A DNA stretch of 34,185 bases, from contig DBFWPL010000030.1 of assembly GCA_048463395.1 (NCBI GenBank), forward strand, positions 1 through 34,185. Reading direction: 5' to 3'. The position numbers and the translations under genes are program-made. Numbering within the stretch: position 1 is the first letter of the stretch; the number at the start of each line of letters is the position of its first letter. The notes under the pieces were generated by a model that saw only the letters and a list, made by a program, of their open reading frames with translations, was not told where the DNA came from and did no database searches. Below, one piece after another: positions 16,572 to 25,522 of this stretch. Source of the DNA: JAGAJR01 sp048463395. Its GTDB lineage: Bacteria > Pseudomonadota > Alphaproteobacteria > RF32 > CAG-239.

Positions 16572-16955
16572 ATGAATGTATCTCAACAATATTCTAAAAC
16601 CGAACTTTCCTCAATGGGGCAAGTGGAGCTTGAAAGCAGGGCTTTGATAAGAACTGCGGCGGCTTTGAGCAATATTAAGGAAAATTGGGAGGATAAAAAA
16701 GAAGAGCTCCCCGAAGCTTTGGAAAAGAACCGTCGTTTGTGGACGATTTTGGCTTCGGCGGTAGGGGAAGATACTTGTCCGCAGCCGGTGGAAGTCCGCA
16801 AAAATATTATGAATCTGGCGTTGTTTGTTTTTCAAAGAACTATCCATACTTTGGCAGAACCCAAAGCGGAGGATTTGAATGTTCTGATTAATATAAATAT
16901 GAATATTGCTAAAGGGTTGGCTGCTCATGAAGAAGCTTCCGCCGAACAAAAATAA
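16572..16955 (+). CDS. flaF: FlaF, flagellin biosynthesis accessory protein
   Basis: A 127-residue cytoplasmic protein specific to alphaproteobacterial flagella. The family pattern is clear: an N-terminal ELESRALIRTAAAL helix, then ALEKNRRLWTILASAV, VEVRKNIMNLALFVFQRTIHTL and a final DLNVLININMNIAKGLA. In Caulobacter, FlaF is needed for flagellin production and secretion and works opposite FlbT. No flbT gene is seen in this window. I use the ATG at 16572; a GTG at 16563 is in frame and adds three residues. The ribosome site is poor (GAGTGAAG). The gene stands alone, with its own terminator, in front of the sigma-54-driven fliK operon. Confidence 0.9.
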   Translation: MNVSQQYSKTELSSMGQVELESRALIRTAAALSNIKENWEDKKEELPEALEKNRRLWTILASAVGEDTCPQPVEVRKNIMNLALFVFQRTIHTLAEPKAEDLNVLININMNIAKGLAAHEEASAEQK

Positions 16956-16975
16956 GACAGAACGGATTTTTCCTT

Positions 16976-17005
16976 AAAGGCTCTTAATCAGAGCCTTTTC
17001 TTTTA
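16976..17005 (+). terminator. Rho-independent terminator after flaF
   Basis: A 9-bp stem (16976-16984 with 16990-16998) with loop TAATC is followed by a T-rich stretch. It lies 20 bp after the flaF stop codon and isolates flaF from the fliK promoter. Confidence 0.88.
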
Positions 17006-17019
17006 AATAATCTTAAAAT

Positions 17020-17035
17020 TGGCACACTGTTTGCA
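17020..17035 (+). promoter_or_regulatory. Sigma-54 promoter of the fliK-flgD-flgE operon
   Basis: TGGCAC, five bases, TTGCA is an exact match to the -24/-12 consensus, with GG at 17021-17022 and GC at 17033-17034. Transcription should start near 17046, about 32 bases before the fliK start codon. An activator of the right class (FlbD) is encoded at 25888-27204. Confidence 0.9.
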
Positions 17036-17077
17036 TGTATTTCCTTAGATTAAAATTTGAGCTGAGGATTTCAAAAT

Positions 17078-18757
17078 ATGGATATGAACGAAGTAAATAA
17101 TAACAGTGTGGCAGCGTTGCTCCTCCAAGGAAGGCAGAATATGGTTAATTCTGCTGTTTCGGGGCAGGGATTTGCAGAGCTTCTTGCTTCTGCCGATGTA
17201 AAGATTGCCCCTGAGACGGAGCTTTCTTCCGAGGTAAGAAGTTCCGTGCCTTCTAAAAATATGTCTTATAAGGCAAATCCTGCGGATAAAGAAGCAAAAA
17301 AAGAAACGGCTCCGGCTAAAAATAAAACAGAGAAAAAAGAAAAAGTAAAAAACACATCCGATGATTATAAGAAAACGGAGATTCAAAATAATAATTCCGG
17401 AGTTGCTGAGGAGAGTGAACCGGTTAAGCAGAAAACGGAAAAAGTCGGTATCTCGGAAGAAAATGAGGCTGTTGCCGGAACTGTGGCAGAAACTCCGGTA
17501 GTTGAAAATGACGGTGTGATTGAAGAAGTTACGGCTGAAACTTATAAGCTGCCGTTGGATTTTGTTGCGTCTTTGGATGTTGTCAGCGTTTTTAATCCTA
17601 TTACGCGAGAAAGTTTTCAGATGACGGGAGTTGAATTGGCTGAAAAATTGGCCGCCGGAGAATTTTCCGATGCGATGATTATGTACATGGATAACGGTCA
17701 GGATGTTAACACTGTTACCGAAGAAGCAGTCGTATTGCCGGAGGAAGTGTCTGTAAATGGAGAAGAACTGGTTGACGAGTTGCTCTTTTCTGAAAATGAG
17801 GCTGAAAATAGTGGCAAAAAACAAGCTGAACAAATTTCTGAAAATAACGGAAAAATTGAACTCCCGGATATGGAAAACATCACGGAAGAAGTTGCAGCTC
17901 CAGTCTCTGAGGTTGACAAGCAGGCTAAACAAATTGCCGAACATCTTGATAACGGCAGAAAGGTAAAAATTGAGGTTAATGTTGAAAAGGAAGACTTTTC
18001 CTATCGCTCTGCAAAAGATATAACGGTTACTTTACTCCCTGCTGAAGAAAATGTTGTTGAAGATGGTGAATTTGTATCTTCCTCAGAAGAAATCTCTTCA
18101 ATATCTTCGGTTAACAGTCAACAAACCGCTCAAGTGTCTCAGACTCCCGTAGCCGCTGCCGTCTCTTCAATGCAGACGATGGCAGAAAATGCCGGAACCG
18201 TATCTGCGGTTTCTTCGGAACCGGCACCTGTTTCGTTGGCTAATGCCGGAGCTCAAAGTAATGAGGTTTTAAATCAAGGCAAAATGGTTGCGGCTAATGA
18301 TGATAAAACATCTTTTCGTGATGTTTACAAGGGGTTGAGCCGCGAAACAATAGACCAGATTAAGGTAAATATTACCAAATCGGCAGTTAAAGGTATTGAT
18401 AAGATTCAGATTCAATTAAAACCGGAAGATTTGGGCCGTGTTGAAGTTAAAATGCAAATCGGCAAAGACGGAAAACTCCAGGCTCATATTATCTCCGGGC
18501 GTCCGGAAACAATGGATATTCTTCAAAAAGAAGTCGCCAGCCTTGAGAAAGCTTTCAGCGACGCCGGTTTCCGAATGGATGAAGGAAGTCTGAGCTTTTC
18601 TTTCCGTGAAAGCAATTCTCAAAACGGGCAGGAACGTGATGATGAGTTAAGACAGTTTATCGGCAATGTTTTTGAACAGGAAACTGCTCAGGAGCAGATT
18701 GCCGACGATGAATACCTGTCAGGCTTCGCTGCAAACGGTCTTAATATTAGAGTTTAG
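17078..18757 (+). CDS. fliK: Flagellar hook-length control protein FliK
   Basis: A secreted ruler that sets hook length and switches export from hook to filament subunits. The C-terminal Flg_hook domain (about residues 427-505) is clear: KIQIQLKPEDLGRVEVKMQI, then LQAHIISGRPETMDILQKEVASL and a final helix with DAGFRMDEGSLSFSF. The first 420 residues are acidic, low complexity and poor in hydrophobics, as usual for the ruler part. It is 559 residues long. The ATG at 17078 follows a GAGGAT site by nine bases. It is first in an operon with flgD (17 bp later) and flgE, all hook genes, and is driven by a sigma-54 promoter. Confidence 0.93.
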   Translation: MDMNEVNNNSVAALLLQGRQNMVNSAVSGQGFAELLASADVKIAPETELSSEVRSSVPSKNMSYKANPADKEAKKETAPAKNKTEKKEKVKNTSDDYKKTEIQNNNSGVAEESEPVKQKTEKVGISEENEAVAGTVAETPVVENDGVIEEVTAETYKLPLDFVASLDVVSVFNPITRESFQMTGVELAEKLAAGEFSDAMIMYMDNGQDVNTVTEEAVVLPEEVSVNGEELVDELLFSENEAENSGKKQAEQISENNGKIELPDMENITEEVAAPVSEVDKQAKQIAEHLDNGRKVKIEVNVEKEDFSYRSAKDITVTLLPAEENVVEDGEFVSSSEEISSISSVNSQQTAQVSQTPVAAAVSSMQTMAENAGTVSAVSSEPAPVSLANAGAQSNEVLNQGKMVAANDDKTSFRDVYKGLSRETIDQIKVNITKSAVKGIDKIQIQLKPEDLGRVEVKMQIGKDGKLQAHIISGRPETMDILQKEVASLEKAFSDAGFRMDEGSLSFSFRESNSQNGQERDDELRQFIGNVFEQETAQEQIADDEYLSGFAANGLNIRV

Positions 18758-18774
18758 AATAAAGGAGAACGAAA

Positions 18775-19605
18775 ATGGCAGATGTTAATTCAATTAACGG
18801 TTATACGCAGACGGGGACGACAACGAGCACCACGGCAGCCAGCCAGCAGTTGTCCGCTGATATGAATACGTTTTTAACTTTGCTGACAACGCAATTGAGA
18901 TACCAAGATCCGTTGGATCCGATGGATACAGCAGAGTTTACCAATCAGTTGGTTCAATATTCTGCTGTTGAACAGTCAATTCAAACCAACTCTAAGTTAG
19001 ATAAGCTCTTGTCGATGAATATGTCTAACCTCGGAGCTCAGGCTGTTTCTTATATCGGAAAAGTCGCTCAGGTCTTGGGAGATGTTATGCCTCTGGAAAA
19101 CGGCCAAGCCAAAGCCACTTATACATTGGATAAAAATGTAACGACGACAACAATCAGCGTTAAAGACATTAACGGCAAGATTGTTTATTCCGAACAAGGT
19201 AAAATTACGGCCGGAACACATGAGTTTACATGGGATGGTAAGGATTCGAACGGTAATCAGCTTGAAGACGGAGCTTATCAGATTGTGGTCAGTACAAATG
19301 TTCCGACGGGAGAAACTTCCGCCAGCGTTATGACAACGGTCTTCGGAAAAGTTACCGGGGTAGCCAGTGATGACAATGGCGTGTATGTCGGTTTGGGTGA
19401 TGCCGTAACGGCTAACTTAAGCGACATTCTGACCGTAAGAAACGATGATTATTTTGATAAAAATACGTCATCTTCGGAAAGTGGCGAAAATAATGATAAA
19501 ACTTCTTCGTCAGAAGAGGAGAAGAATGTAGTATCGGATGTAGTCGATACATTGGCAGAAATCGCAGGAGATGCAATGCGTGCCGCCTCTTTCGGATTAA
19601 TTTAA
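18775..19605 (+). CDS. flgD: Flagellar hook-capping protein FlgD
   Basis: The scaffold at the growing hook tip that allows FlgE subunits to polymerise. The conserved N-terminal block is MNTFLTLLTTQLRYQDPLDPMDTAEFTNQLVQYSAVEQS (about residues 30-68). It is followed by the FLG-Ig/tudor-like region with TYTLDKNVTTTTISVKD, GTHEFTWDGKDSNGNQLEDGAY. The tail (about 230-276) is acidic and serine rich and then has an unusual alanine-containing end. A strong AAAGGAG site precedes the ATG by seven bases. It sits between fliK and flgE. Confidence 0.96.
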   Translation: MADVNSINGYTQTGTTTSTTAASQQLSADMNTFLTLLTTQLRYQDPLDPMDTAEFTNQLVQYSAVEQSIQTNSKLDKLLSMNMSNLGAQAVSYIGKVAQVLGDVMPLENGQAKATYTLDKNVTTTTISVKDINGKIVYSEQGKITAGTHEFTWDGKDSNGNQLEDGAYQIVVSTNVPTGETSASVMTTVFGKVTGVASDDNGVYVGLGDAVTANLSDILTVRNDDYFDKNTSSSESGENNDKTSSSEEEKNVVSDVVDTLAEIAGDAMRAASFGLI

Positions 19606-19626
19606 TAAGACTTTAGGAGAACAAAA

Positions 19627-21879
19627 ATGAGTATATTTGGTGCTTTACAGTCAGGTATTTCAGGTTTGGCCGCCCAGTCCAGTGCAATGGGTGCCGTATC
19701 TGACAATATCGTCAACGTAAATACCGTTGGATATAAGACTACAAATGTAGCGTTCCAAACATTGGTAACAAAACAAACCTCTTCCAGCAGATATTCCCCG
19801 GGCGGTGTACAACCGGTTACCAAGCAGGGAATTAATGCACAAGGTTTGTTATCTTCTGTATCTTCGTCAACGGCAGTGGCCATCAGCGGCAACGGATATT
19901 TTGTCGTCAACCAGGCCGCTAATCCGGGAGATGGTGATTTATGGGCTTATACCCGTGCCGGAGACTTCGGTGTCGATGAAAACGGTTATTTGAAAAATAC
20001 CGGTGGTTTCTATGCTCAAGGCTGGTCTTTGCTGCCTTGGGACGGTAATCCCAATGCACAGGTTGTAAATGTCGGCGGTATCAATTATATGAAGGCATAT
20101 TATGATACGGACGGCAGTACGATTTATATTAATGACAATATTATTGACGGTCGAAACCTGCGTCCGATTAACCTTTCCACCATCGGCGGAACGGCAACTC
20201 CGACACAGCAGTTAAGTTATGGTGCAAACCTGCCGTCCAGTGATCCTATTTTTGATCCGACCAATGCCGAAGCCGGCGGACGCCAGAAAATTTCCGCATT
20301 GATTTATGACAGTTTGGGTAACGCAAGCAACCTGAGCTTAACTTACACCAAAACAAGTTCAAACGGCTGGGCAATGTCAACCAGTGTTCCGAGCGGAGCT
20401 GCAACGGTTGTTCTTAAAGGAAGCACGGAAGTGGGAGCCGATATTGATGCCGATGTTTATGCGGCAGCCGGACAACTGGAATTTACTTCCATTCCGCAGA
20501 ACGGTTCATCCATTGCCATTACCGATGCCGGAAACAATATAACTTATAACTTTATCTTCACGAACGGAACGGCAAATATTCCGGCAGATACGGCTGACGT
20601 TAAGAATATTGCCGTTAATATTGCCGGAAGCATTGTTTCCGTAAGTGATTTTACTTCTGCTTTTGCTGAAAAAATTCAGAGCGTAATGCCGTCATCCGGA
20701 CGTTTTACCGCCGACGGCGACAGTGTTCAAATTGTCCAATCAACGGCCGGTTCCGAACTGCAGATTGATGCAAGCAAAACCTTGGCTTGTGTTCAAAGTG
20801 CTGTCAATCCGTTGCCTGATACGGGCATCCCTACCGGTAAATTTACAATTCCGGCAATTGATGATGCAATTAAAAACTGTGCCCGCATTGACTTTACTTC
20901 AACATCCGAAGCAACTTATTTGAATAAAACCGTGGTTATTAACGGCAGAACATATACTTTCCGCAACGGCAAACAGGACGGTGATGAAAATAACGTTAAT
21001 ATCGCCGATGCTTTGGACGGAGCCGGAAACGTAGATCCGGCAAAGGTTGTGGAAGCTTTGCAGAATGTATTGAAAAATACAATTGACGAACCAAATCGTT
21101 TTGTTGCCAGCGGTACAAGTTTGGAGATTCTTCCTTCTGCGACCGGTGCTGATATTACGGTAGATTTTGCCGGAATTGTTGCCGGTGTCAACGGTGTAGC
21201 CCGTGACAGTGAAGACGGCTGGATTACTCTTGGCGGCGGCAATACCGAATTTACGTTGTCAAAGCAGTTTATCGTCAATACGACTGAAATTCAGGAAGGT
21301 TCTATCGTTCCGGCAGTTCGTTTCAACTCTGACGGTACGCCTAAACAGTTTTATGTGGATGACATGTTCATCACTTGGGCTAACGGTGCCGAGAATATGG
21401 ACAATGACCCGAACAACGGTACGTCTATTAAAATCAGCATGGGTAATGTCGGAACCAATGACGGTCTGACCAACCTTTCCGGAAGCTTTACGACCAACTA
21501 TATCAAACAGGATGGTGCGAAGTTCGGAAGTTACAGCGGCGTAAGCATTGATGAATCCGGTGTTGTAACCGCTTTGTTTGACAATGGGGAAACTCGTCCG
21601 ATTGCCATTCTGCCTTTGGCAACTTTTGCCAACCCGAACGGAATGGAAGCTTTGACCGGTAACTCCTGGATTGAAACCGATGCTTCGGGTCAGGCTTTGT
21701 TAAAAAGAGCCGGAACCAACGGTGCCGGAGAAATCGCCTCCAACTCTTTGGAAAGTTCCAACGTTGACTTGGCAACCGAGTTTTCAAATATGATTGTAAC
21801 TCAGAGAGCTTATTCGGCAGCAACCAAGATCATCACGACCGCTGACGAAATGCTTGATGAATTAACCCGTATGACATAG
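19627..21879 (+). CDS. flgE: Flagellar hook protein FlgE (long form)
   Basis: Subunit of the hook. The N-terminal rod/hook motif is MSIFGALQSGISGLAAQSSAMGAVSDNIVNVNTVGYK with the FlgE-type continuation, and the C-terminal motif is NSLESSNVDLATEFSNMIVTQRAYSAATKIITTADEMLDEL. At 750 residues it is nearly twice the 403 of the Salmonella protein. The extra length is a beta-rich, threonine- and asparagine-rich central insert, about residues 240-560. Long hook proteins occur in several alphaproteobacteria. A TTAGGAG site precedes the start, 21 bp after flgD. A strong terminator closes the operon. Confidence 0.96.
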   Translation: MSIFGALQSGISGLAAQSSAMGAVSDNIVNVNTVGYKTTNVAFQTLVTKQTSSSRYSPGGVQPVTKQGINAQGLLSSVSSSTAVAISGNGYFVVNQAANPGDGDLWAYTRAGDFGVDENGYLKNTGGFYAQGWSLLPWDGNPNAQVVNVGGINYMKAYYDTDGSTIYINDNIIDGRNLRPINLSTIGGTATPTQQLSYGANLPSSDPIFDPTNAEAGGRQKISALIYDSLGNASNLSLTYTKTSSNGWAMSTSVPSGAATVVLKGSTEVGADIDADVYAAAGQLEFTSIPQNGSSIAITDAGNNITYNFIFTNGTANIPADTADVKNIAVNIAGSIVSVSDFTSAFAEKIQSVMPSSGRFTADGDSVQIVQSTAGSELQIDASKTLACVQSAVNPLPDTGIPTGKFTIPAIDDAIKNCARIDFTSTSEATYLNKTVVINGRTYTFRNGKQDGDENNVNIADALDGAGNVDPAKVVEALQNVLKNTIDEPNRFVASGTSLEILPSATGADITVDFAGIVAGVNGVARDSEDGWITLGGGNTEFTLSKQFIVNTTEIQEGSIVPAVRFNSDGTPKQFYVDDMFITWANGAENMDNDPNNGTSIKISMGNVGTNDGLTNLSGSFTTNYIKQDGAKFGSYSGVSIDESGVVTALFDNGETRPIAILPLATFANPNGMEALTGNSWIETDASGQALLKRAGTNGAGEIASNSLESSNVDLATEFSNMIVTQRAYSAATKIITTADEMLDELTRMT

Positions 21880-21912
21880 TCGGCATAACATAAACCCTAA
21901 AGTCCTAAAGTC

Positions 21913-21943
21913 GCCCTGCCTGAAAAGGCAGGGCTTTTTTTTT
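21913..21943 (+). terminator. Rho-independent terminator after flgE
   Basis: A perfect 9-bp GC-rich stem (21913-21921 with 21926-21934) capped by a GAAA tetraloop and followed by nine T residues. It ends the fliK-flgD-flgE transcript. Confidence 0.95.
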
Positions 21944-22022
21944 GTGTAAAAACATCTGTCGGATATTTCCTCTCGGGTGCCTGTGAATAGATTGTATAAA
22001 ATATTTTATTATTAAAAAAATT

Positions 22023-22038
22023 GGGGTAATTAATAGCT
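22023..22038 (+). promoter_or_regulatory. Possible weak sigma-54 site upstream of fliF
   Basis: GG (22024-22025) and GC (22036-22037) lie at the spacing required for a sigma-54 promoter, but the remaining bases match poorly. It is 67 bases before the fliF start. A short GGCG/CGCC hairpin (22063-22078) lies between. The real promoter of this large operon is not certain. Confidence 0.3.
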
Positions 22039-22104
22039 AAAGGGGAATATTTTTATAAATTAGGCGGGTTTTCTCGCCAAATACTGAATAGATTGGGGAA
22101 TCTA

Positions 22105-23712
22105 GTGAATAATTTTATACAAAGTATCAAGAACTTGTCGCCCGGACGTTTGGTTTCTATTGCGGCAATCATTGTCTTTTTAGTTAGTTTTTTCGTTTAT
22201 ATTGCAATGCAGATGAACTCCACGGAGTATGCCGTGTTGTATACGGATTTGGAGTTGGAAGATGCCAAACAAATTGTTTCCCGCTTGGAAAGTGCCAATG
22301 TTAAATATAAGTTGAGCAAAAACGGAACGGAAGTTCTGGTTCCGTTGGATCAGGTCAATAAAATGCGTGTGGATACGGCAGAATTGGCTATGGCTTCCAA
22401 AGGTTCCAATGTCGGATATGAGATTTTTGACCACACGGATGCTTTGGGTTCCACCAATTTTGTGCAGAATGTTAATTTAATCAGGGCGTTGGAAGGTGAA
22501 TTGGCCAGAACGATTCGCTCTGTTGATAATATTAAATCCGCAAGAGTCCATTTGGTGTTGCCGAAAAGAGAAATGTTTTCAAGAGAAGAACAGGCTCCTT
22601 CTGCTTCCGTCGTGATTAAAACGGTTAATGGCAAGCTTAGTCTTCAAAGCATTCAGTCTATTCAAAAGATGATTGCGGCGGCAGTTCCCAAACTGGATAT
22701 AAAAAATGTGGCGATCGTTGATACGGCGGGAAATTTGTTAACCAGAAATTATGAAGAGGAAGAACGGATTACCAATGCCGAGAATGAAGTCTTGCGTTTG
22801 GAAAATGAACGTAAAATAGCCGCAAATGTTCAAAATATGTTGGAGAAAATTGTCGGAGAAGGTAAAGTTCGGGCTCAGGTAAATCTGGAAATGGACTTTG
22901 ATCAGGTTGTTACCAATGAGGAACTCTATGATCCTGACAGTCAGGTTGCCCGCTCTCAGGCCACCATTACCGAGGAAGGTGCCAATACGGTTCAGGAATC
23001 TCCGGTAACCGTTTCTCAGAATATTCCGAATGGCGACACAATTACTGATTCTCAGGGAACTTTTTCTCGTTCTTCACGGACGGAAGAAACGATTAATTAT
23101 GAAATTTCAAAAATTGTCCGCAATAAGATCAAAAATTCCGGTACGATAAAACGTTTGACGGTTGCCGTTATGATTGACGGCATTTATGAACGTGATGCCA
23201 ACGGTAAAATTGTTTACAAGAGCCGTTCTCCTGAAGAAATGGAACAAATTACGGCGTTGGTCAGAAGTGCTGTCGGATATGATGCCAATCGCGGAGACAT
23301 GGTTGATGTTGAAAATCTGCGTTTTGTCGGAATGTTGGATGAAGCCCCTGCTATCGAAGAACCGTTGATTTTAGGCTTTACAAAGGCCGAATTGATTCGG
23401 ATTGCCGAAGGTGTGGGTGTCGCAATTGTTGCAATACTGGTTATATTATTGGTTATTAGACCGCTGATTAATAATGCGTTTGATACTCAAAGTGGCGGAG
23501 ATGCAAAATTGTTGGGAGATTCGGACGATGACAATCTTCTGCTGTCAAACTTCTTGAATGATGAAGACGGTGAGATTGAAGAACTGATGAATATGAATAA
23601 AGTTGACGGAAGAATAAAAGTGGCATCTTTAAAACGAATTAACGATATTGTCGAAAAGAACCCTGAAACCGCTGTCAATATTATCCGTGGCTGGTTGTAT
23701 AACGATAATTAA
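22105..23712 (+). CDS. fliF: Flagellar MS-ring protein FliF
   Basis: Forms the inner-membrane MS ring on which the motor and export gate assemble. Membrane helices lie at about residues 16-36 (LVSIAAIIVFLVSFFVYIAM) and 430-452 (EGVGVAIVAILVILLVIRPLI). Between them are the YscJ/FliF ring-building domains, including STEYAVLYTDLELEDAKQIVSRL, RALEGELARTIRSVDNIKSARVHLVLPKR and the IQKMIAAAVPKL segment. The cytoplasmic C-terminus (LSNFLNDEDGEIEEL..) is the FliG-binding tail. I start at GTG 22105 (535 residues), preceded by GGGGAA at 22094-22099; an in-frame TTG at 22093 would consume that site. First gene of a ten-gene run. Confidence 0.95.
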   Translation: MNNFIQSIKNLSPGRLVSIAAIIVFLVSFFVYIAMQMNSTEYAVLYTDLELEDAKQIVSRLESANVKYKLSKNGTEVLVPLDQVNKMRVDTAELAMASKGSNVGYEIFDHTDALGSTNFVQNVNLIRALEGELARTIRSVDNIKSARVHLVLPKREMFSREEQAPSASVVIKTVNGKLSLQSIQSIQKMIAAAVPKLDIKNVAIVDTAGNLLTRNYEEEERITNAENEVLRLENERKIAANVQNMLEKIVGEGKVRAQVNLEMDFDQVVTNEELYDPDSQVARSQATITEEGANTVQESPVTVSQNIPNGDTITDSQGTFSRSSRTEETINYEISKIVRNKIKNSGTIKRLTVAVMIDGIYERDANGKIVYKSRSPEEMEQITALVRSAVGYDANRGDMVDVENLRFVGMLDEAPAIEEPLILGFTKAELIRIAEGVGVAIVAILVILLVIRPLINNAFDTQSGGDAKLLGDSDDDNLLLSNFLNDEDGEIEELMNMNKVDGRIKVASLKRINDIVEKNPETAVNIIRGWLYNDN

Positions 23713-23727
23713 TTTGGGGAAGTTAAA

Positions 23728-24759
23728 GTGGCTGTAATGAAACAAAATGTATTAGACGACTACAATCTGCTTTCCGGCCAGCAGAAGGCCGCGATTCTGA
23801 TGATGTCGCTAAATGAGGAACGCTCGGCTTCCATTTTCTCGTTAATGGATGATGAGGAAATTAAAGAATTGTCCGTTATTATGGCTAGTCTGGGTAAGGT
23901 AAACTCTAATGTGGTGGAACAGATATTTGCGGAGTTCGTGGAAAAGACCTCTAATACGGGCACGCTGATAGGAACGTATGAAAGTACGGAACGTCTGTTG
24001 GCAAAAGCTTTGGATAAAGACCGCGTCTCCGTTATTATGGAAGAAATCCGCGGACCGGCAGGACGTACAATGTGGGATAAACTGGGTAATGTGAACGAAC
24101 ACGTTTTGGCGAACTACCTCAAAAACGAATATCCGCAAACGATTGCCGTTATCTTGTCAAAGATTAAGGCTGAACATGCGGCTAAAGTTATTGCTCTTTT
24201 CCCTGAAAACTTCGCCATGGAAATCGTTATGCGTATGATTCGTATGGATTCTGTTCAGAAAGAAGTTTTGGACGGATTGGAAAAAACTTTACGTAAGGAG
24301 TTCATGAGCAACTTGTCCAAGTCTACCCGTCGTGATTCTCATGAGCTTATCGCCGATATTTTTAACTCTTTGGACCGCAATACGGAAACCCGCTTGATGG
24401 ATGCTTTGGAAGAACGCAATCGCGAGAGTGCGGAACGCGTCAAGTCTTTGATGTTTACATTTGAGGATTTGGTTCGTGTTGATTCTCAGGGTATTCAAAT
24501 CTTGCTGCGTAATGTCGACAAAGATAAATTGGCAATTGCATTGAAGGGTGCTTCGGATACAATTAAAGACCTGTTCTTCAACAATATGTCTTCCCGTGCC
24601 GGAAAGATTATCAAAGAAGATATGGAAGCTATGGGGCCTGTTCGCCTGCGTGATGTTGAAGAGGCTCAGCAGTATATCGTTACCACGACAAAAGAATTGT
24701 CCAATTCCGGAGAAATTGTCATTTCTGAAGGCAAAGATAACGACGAGCTTATTTACTAA
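23728..24759 (+). CDS. fliG: Flagellar motor switch protein FliG
   Basis: The rotor protein that contacts the stator. 343 residues, normal for the family. The N-terminal FliF-binding domain begins at about residue 15 (LSGQQKAAILMMSLNEERSASIFSLM). The middle domain carries EYPQ at 134-137 in place of the usual EHPQ motif, then TIAVILSKIKAEHAAKVIALFP. The C-terminal domain has SLMFTFEDLVRVDSQGIQILLRNVDKDKLAIALKGA with the charged torque helix. It starts with GTG, with GGGGAAG upstream, 15 bp after fliF. Confidence 0.97.
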   Translation: MAVMKQNVLDDYNLLSGQQKAAILMMSLNEERSASIFSLMDDEEIKELSVIMASLGKVNSNVVEQIFAEFVEKTSNTGTLIGTYESTERLLAKALDKDRVSVIMEEIRGPAGRTMWDKLGNVNEHVLANYLKNEYPQTIAVILSKIKAEHAAKVIALFPENFAMEIVMRMIRMDSVQKEVLDGLEKTLRKEFMSNLSKSTRRDSHELIADIFNSLDRNTETRLMDALEERNRESAERVKSLMFTFEDLVRVDSQGIQILLRNVDKDKLAIALKGASDTIKDLFFNNMSSRAGKIIKEDMEAMGPVRLRDVEEAQQYIVTTTKELSNSGEIVISEGKDNDELIY

Positions 24760-24774
24760 GTCGGGGTATGGGGA

Positions 24775-25500
24775 ATGGCGGAATTTAAAAAGTTTATGTT
24801 TGACAACTTCATTGTTGAGGATCCTAAAGAAAAGATTGAGGAGGATGTGGCTGAAGTTGTTGAGACGCCTGTTCCTGAAGATATTGCAGAACCGGAGCCG
24901 GAAGTTGAAGAAGTTCGGGAGACCGTTTATGAGGAAGTTGTTGAACCCGAACCGGAACCGGAGCCTGTTAAAACTTATACGGAAGAAGAATTGGCCGAGC
25001 AGGTTCGCATTGCCGAACAAAACGGATATGAGAAGGGGTTTAAGAGTTCTCAGTGCAGTATAGATGCGGCTTCGGTCAACGTGTTAAATGAGATCAACAG
25101 TCGTCTTTTGCAACTGATAACGGATGAACAAAAACAAAATTCGGAGATGGAAAAACAGTCGCTTGATTTGATATTGAGCGTTGTTCGTAAACTTATTCCG
25201 TCCTTGCTGGCAGATGAGGCAAAAAATATTGTAAATAAATTTATTGCTGATAATTTCAACAATTTTAAGAATGAATCAAAATTGTCTTTCTATATTCATC
25301 CGGATATTATATCATGTGTGCAGGAAAACATTGCCAAGCTGGCTAACCGCCATGACTTTGAAGGAAAAATAGCTCTCCATAAGGATAATTCTTTGGGAGT
25401 AAGCGATTGCCGTATAGAATGGGAAAATGGCGGAGTGGAAAGAAATGCCGGACGTTTGGTTGATAAAATTGAAACAATGCTGGAAGCAAAACAGAACTAA
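24775..25500 (+). CDS. fliH: FliH-like flagellar export regulator (FlbE of Caulobacter)
   Basis: Binds and regulates the export ATPase FliI and connects it to the switch. The 241-residue protein has an acidic, proline- and glutamate-rich N-terminus with EPEPEPEP-type repeats (about residues 35-75), then a coiled-coil stem (YTEEELAEQVRIAEQNGYEKGF) and the FliH/SctL C-terminal domain (SLDLILSVVRKLIPSLL ... KLSFYIHPDIISCVQENIAKL ... DNSLGVSDCRIEWENGGVERN). The gene position after fliG and before fliN matches flbE in the Caulobacter fliF operon. The conserved ending GGVERN is typical of alphaproteobacterial members. fliI itself is not in the window. Confidence 0.88.
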   Translation: MAEFKKFMFDNFIVEDPKEKIEEDVAEVVETPVPEDIAEPEPEVEEVRETVYEEVVEPEPEPEPVKTYTEEELAEQVRIAEQNGYEKGFKSSQCSIDAASVNVLNEINSRLLQLITDEQKQNSEMEKQSLDLILSVVRKLIPSLLADEAKNIVNKFIADNFNNFKNESKLSFYIHPDIISCVQENIAKLANRHDFEGKIALHKDNSLGVSDCRIEWENGGVERNAGRLVDKIETMLEAKQN

Positions 25501-25522
25501 GTTTTAAACTGGAGAAAACAAA

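Noticed and set aside
17045..17944. 299-codon minus-strand open frame opposite fliK
   Set aside because: Phenylalanine- and serine-rich antisense of the acidic FliK ruler; a composition artefact.
22093..22104. TTG start for fliF
   Set aside because: The GGGGAA ribosome site lies just before GTG 22105 and would be coding otherwise.
24880..24970. Repeat-like glutamate/proline tract
   Set aside because: It is the low-complexity N-terminus of FliH, not a separate DNA repeat.
24289..25020. 243-codon minus-strand open frame opposite fliG/fliH
   Set aside because: Antisense of confidently identified genes, with no family signal.
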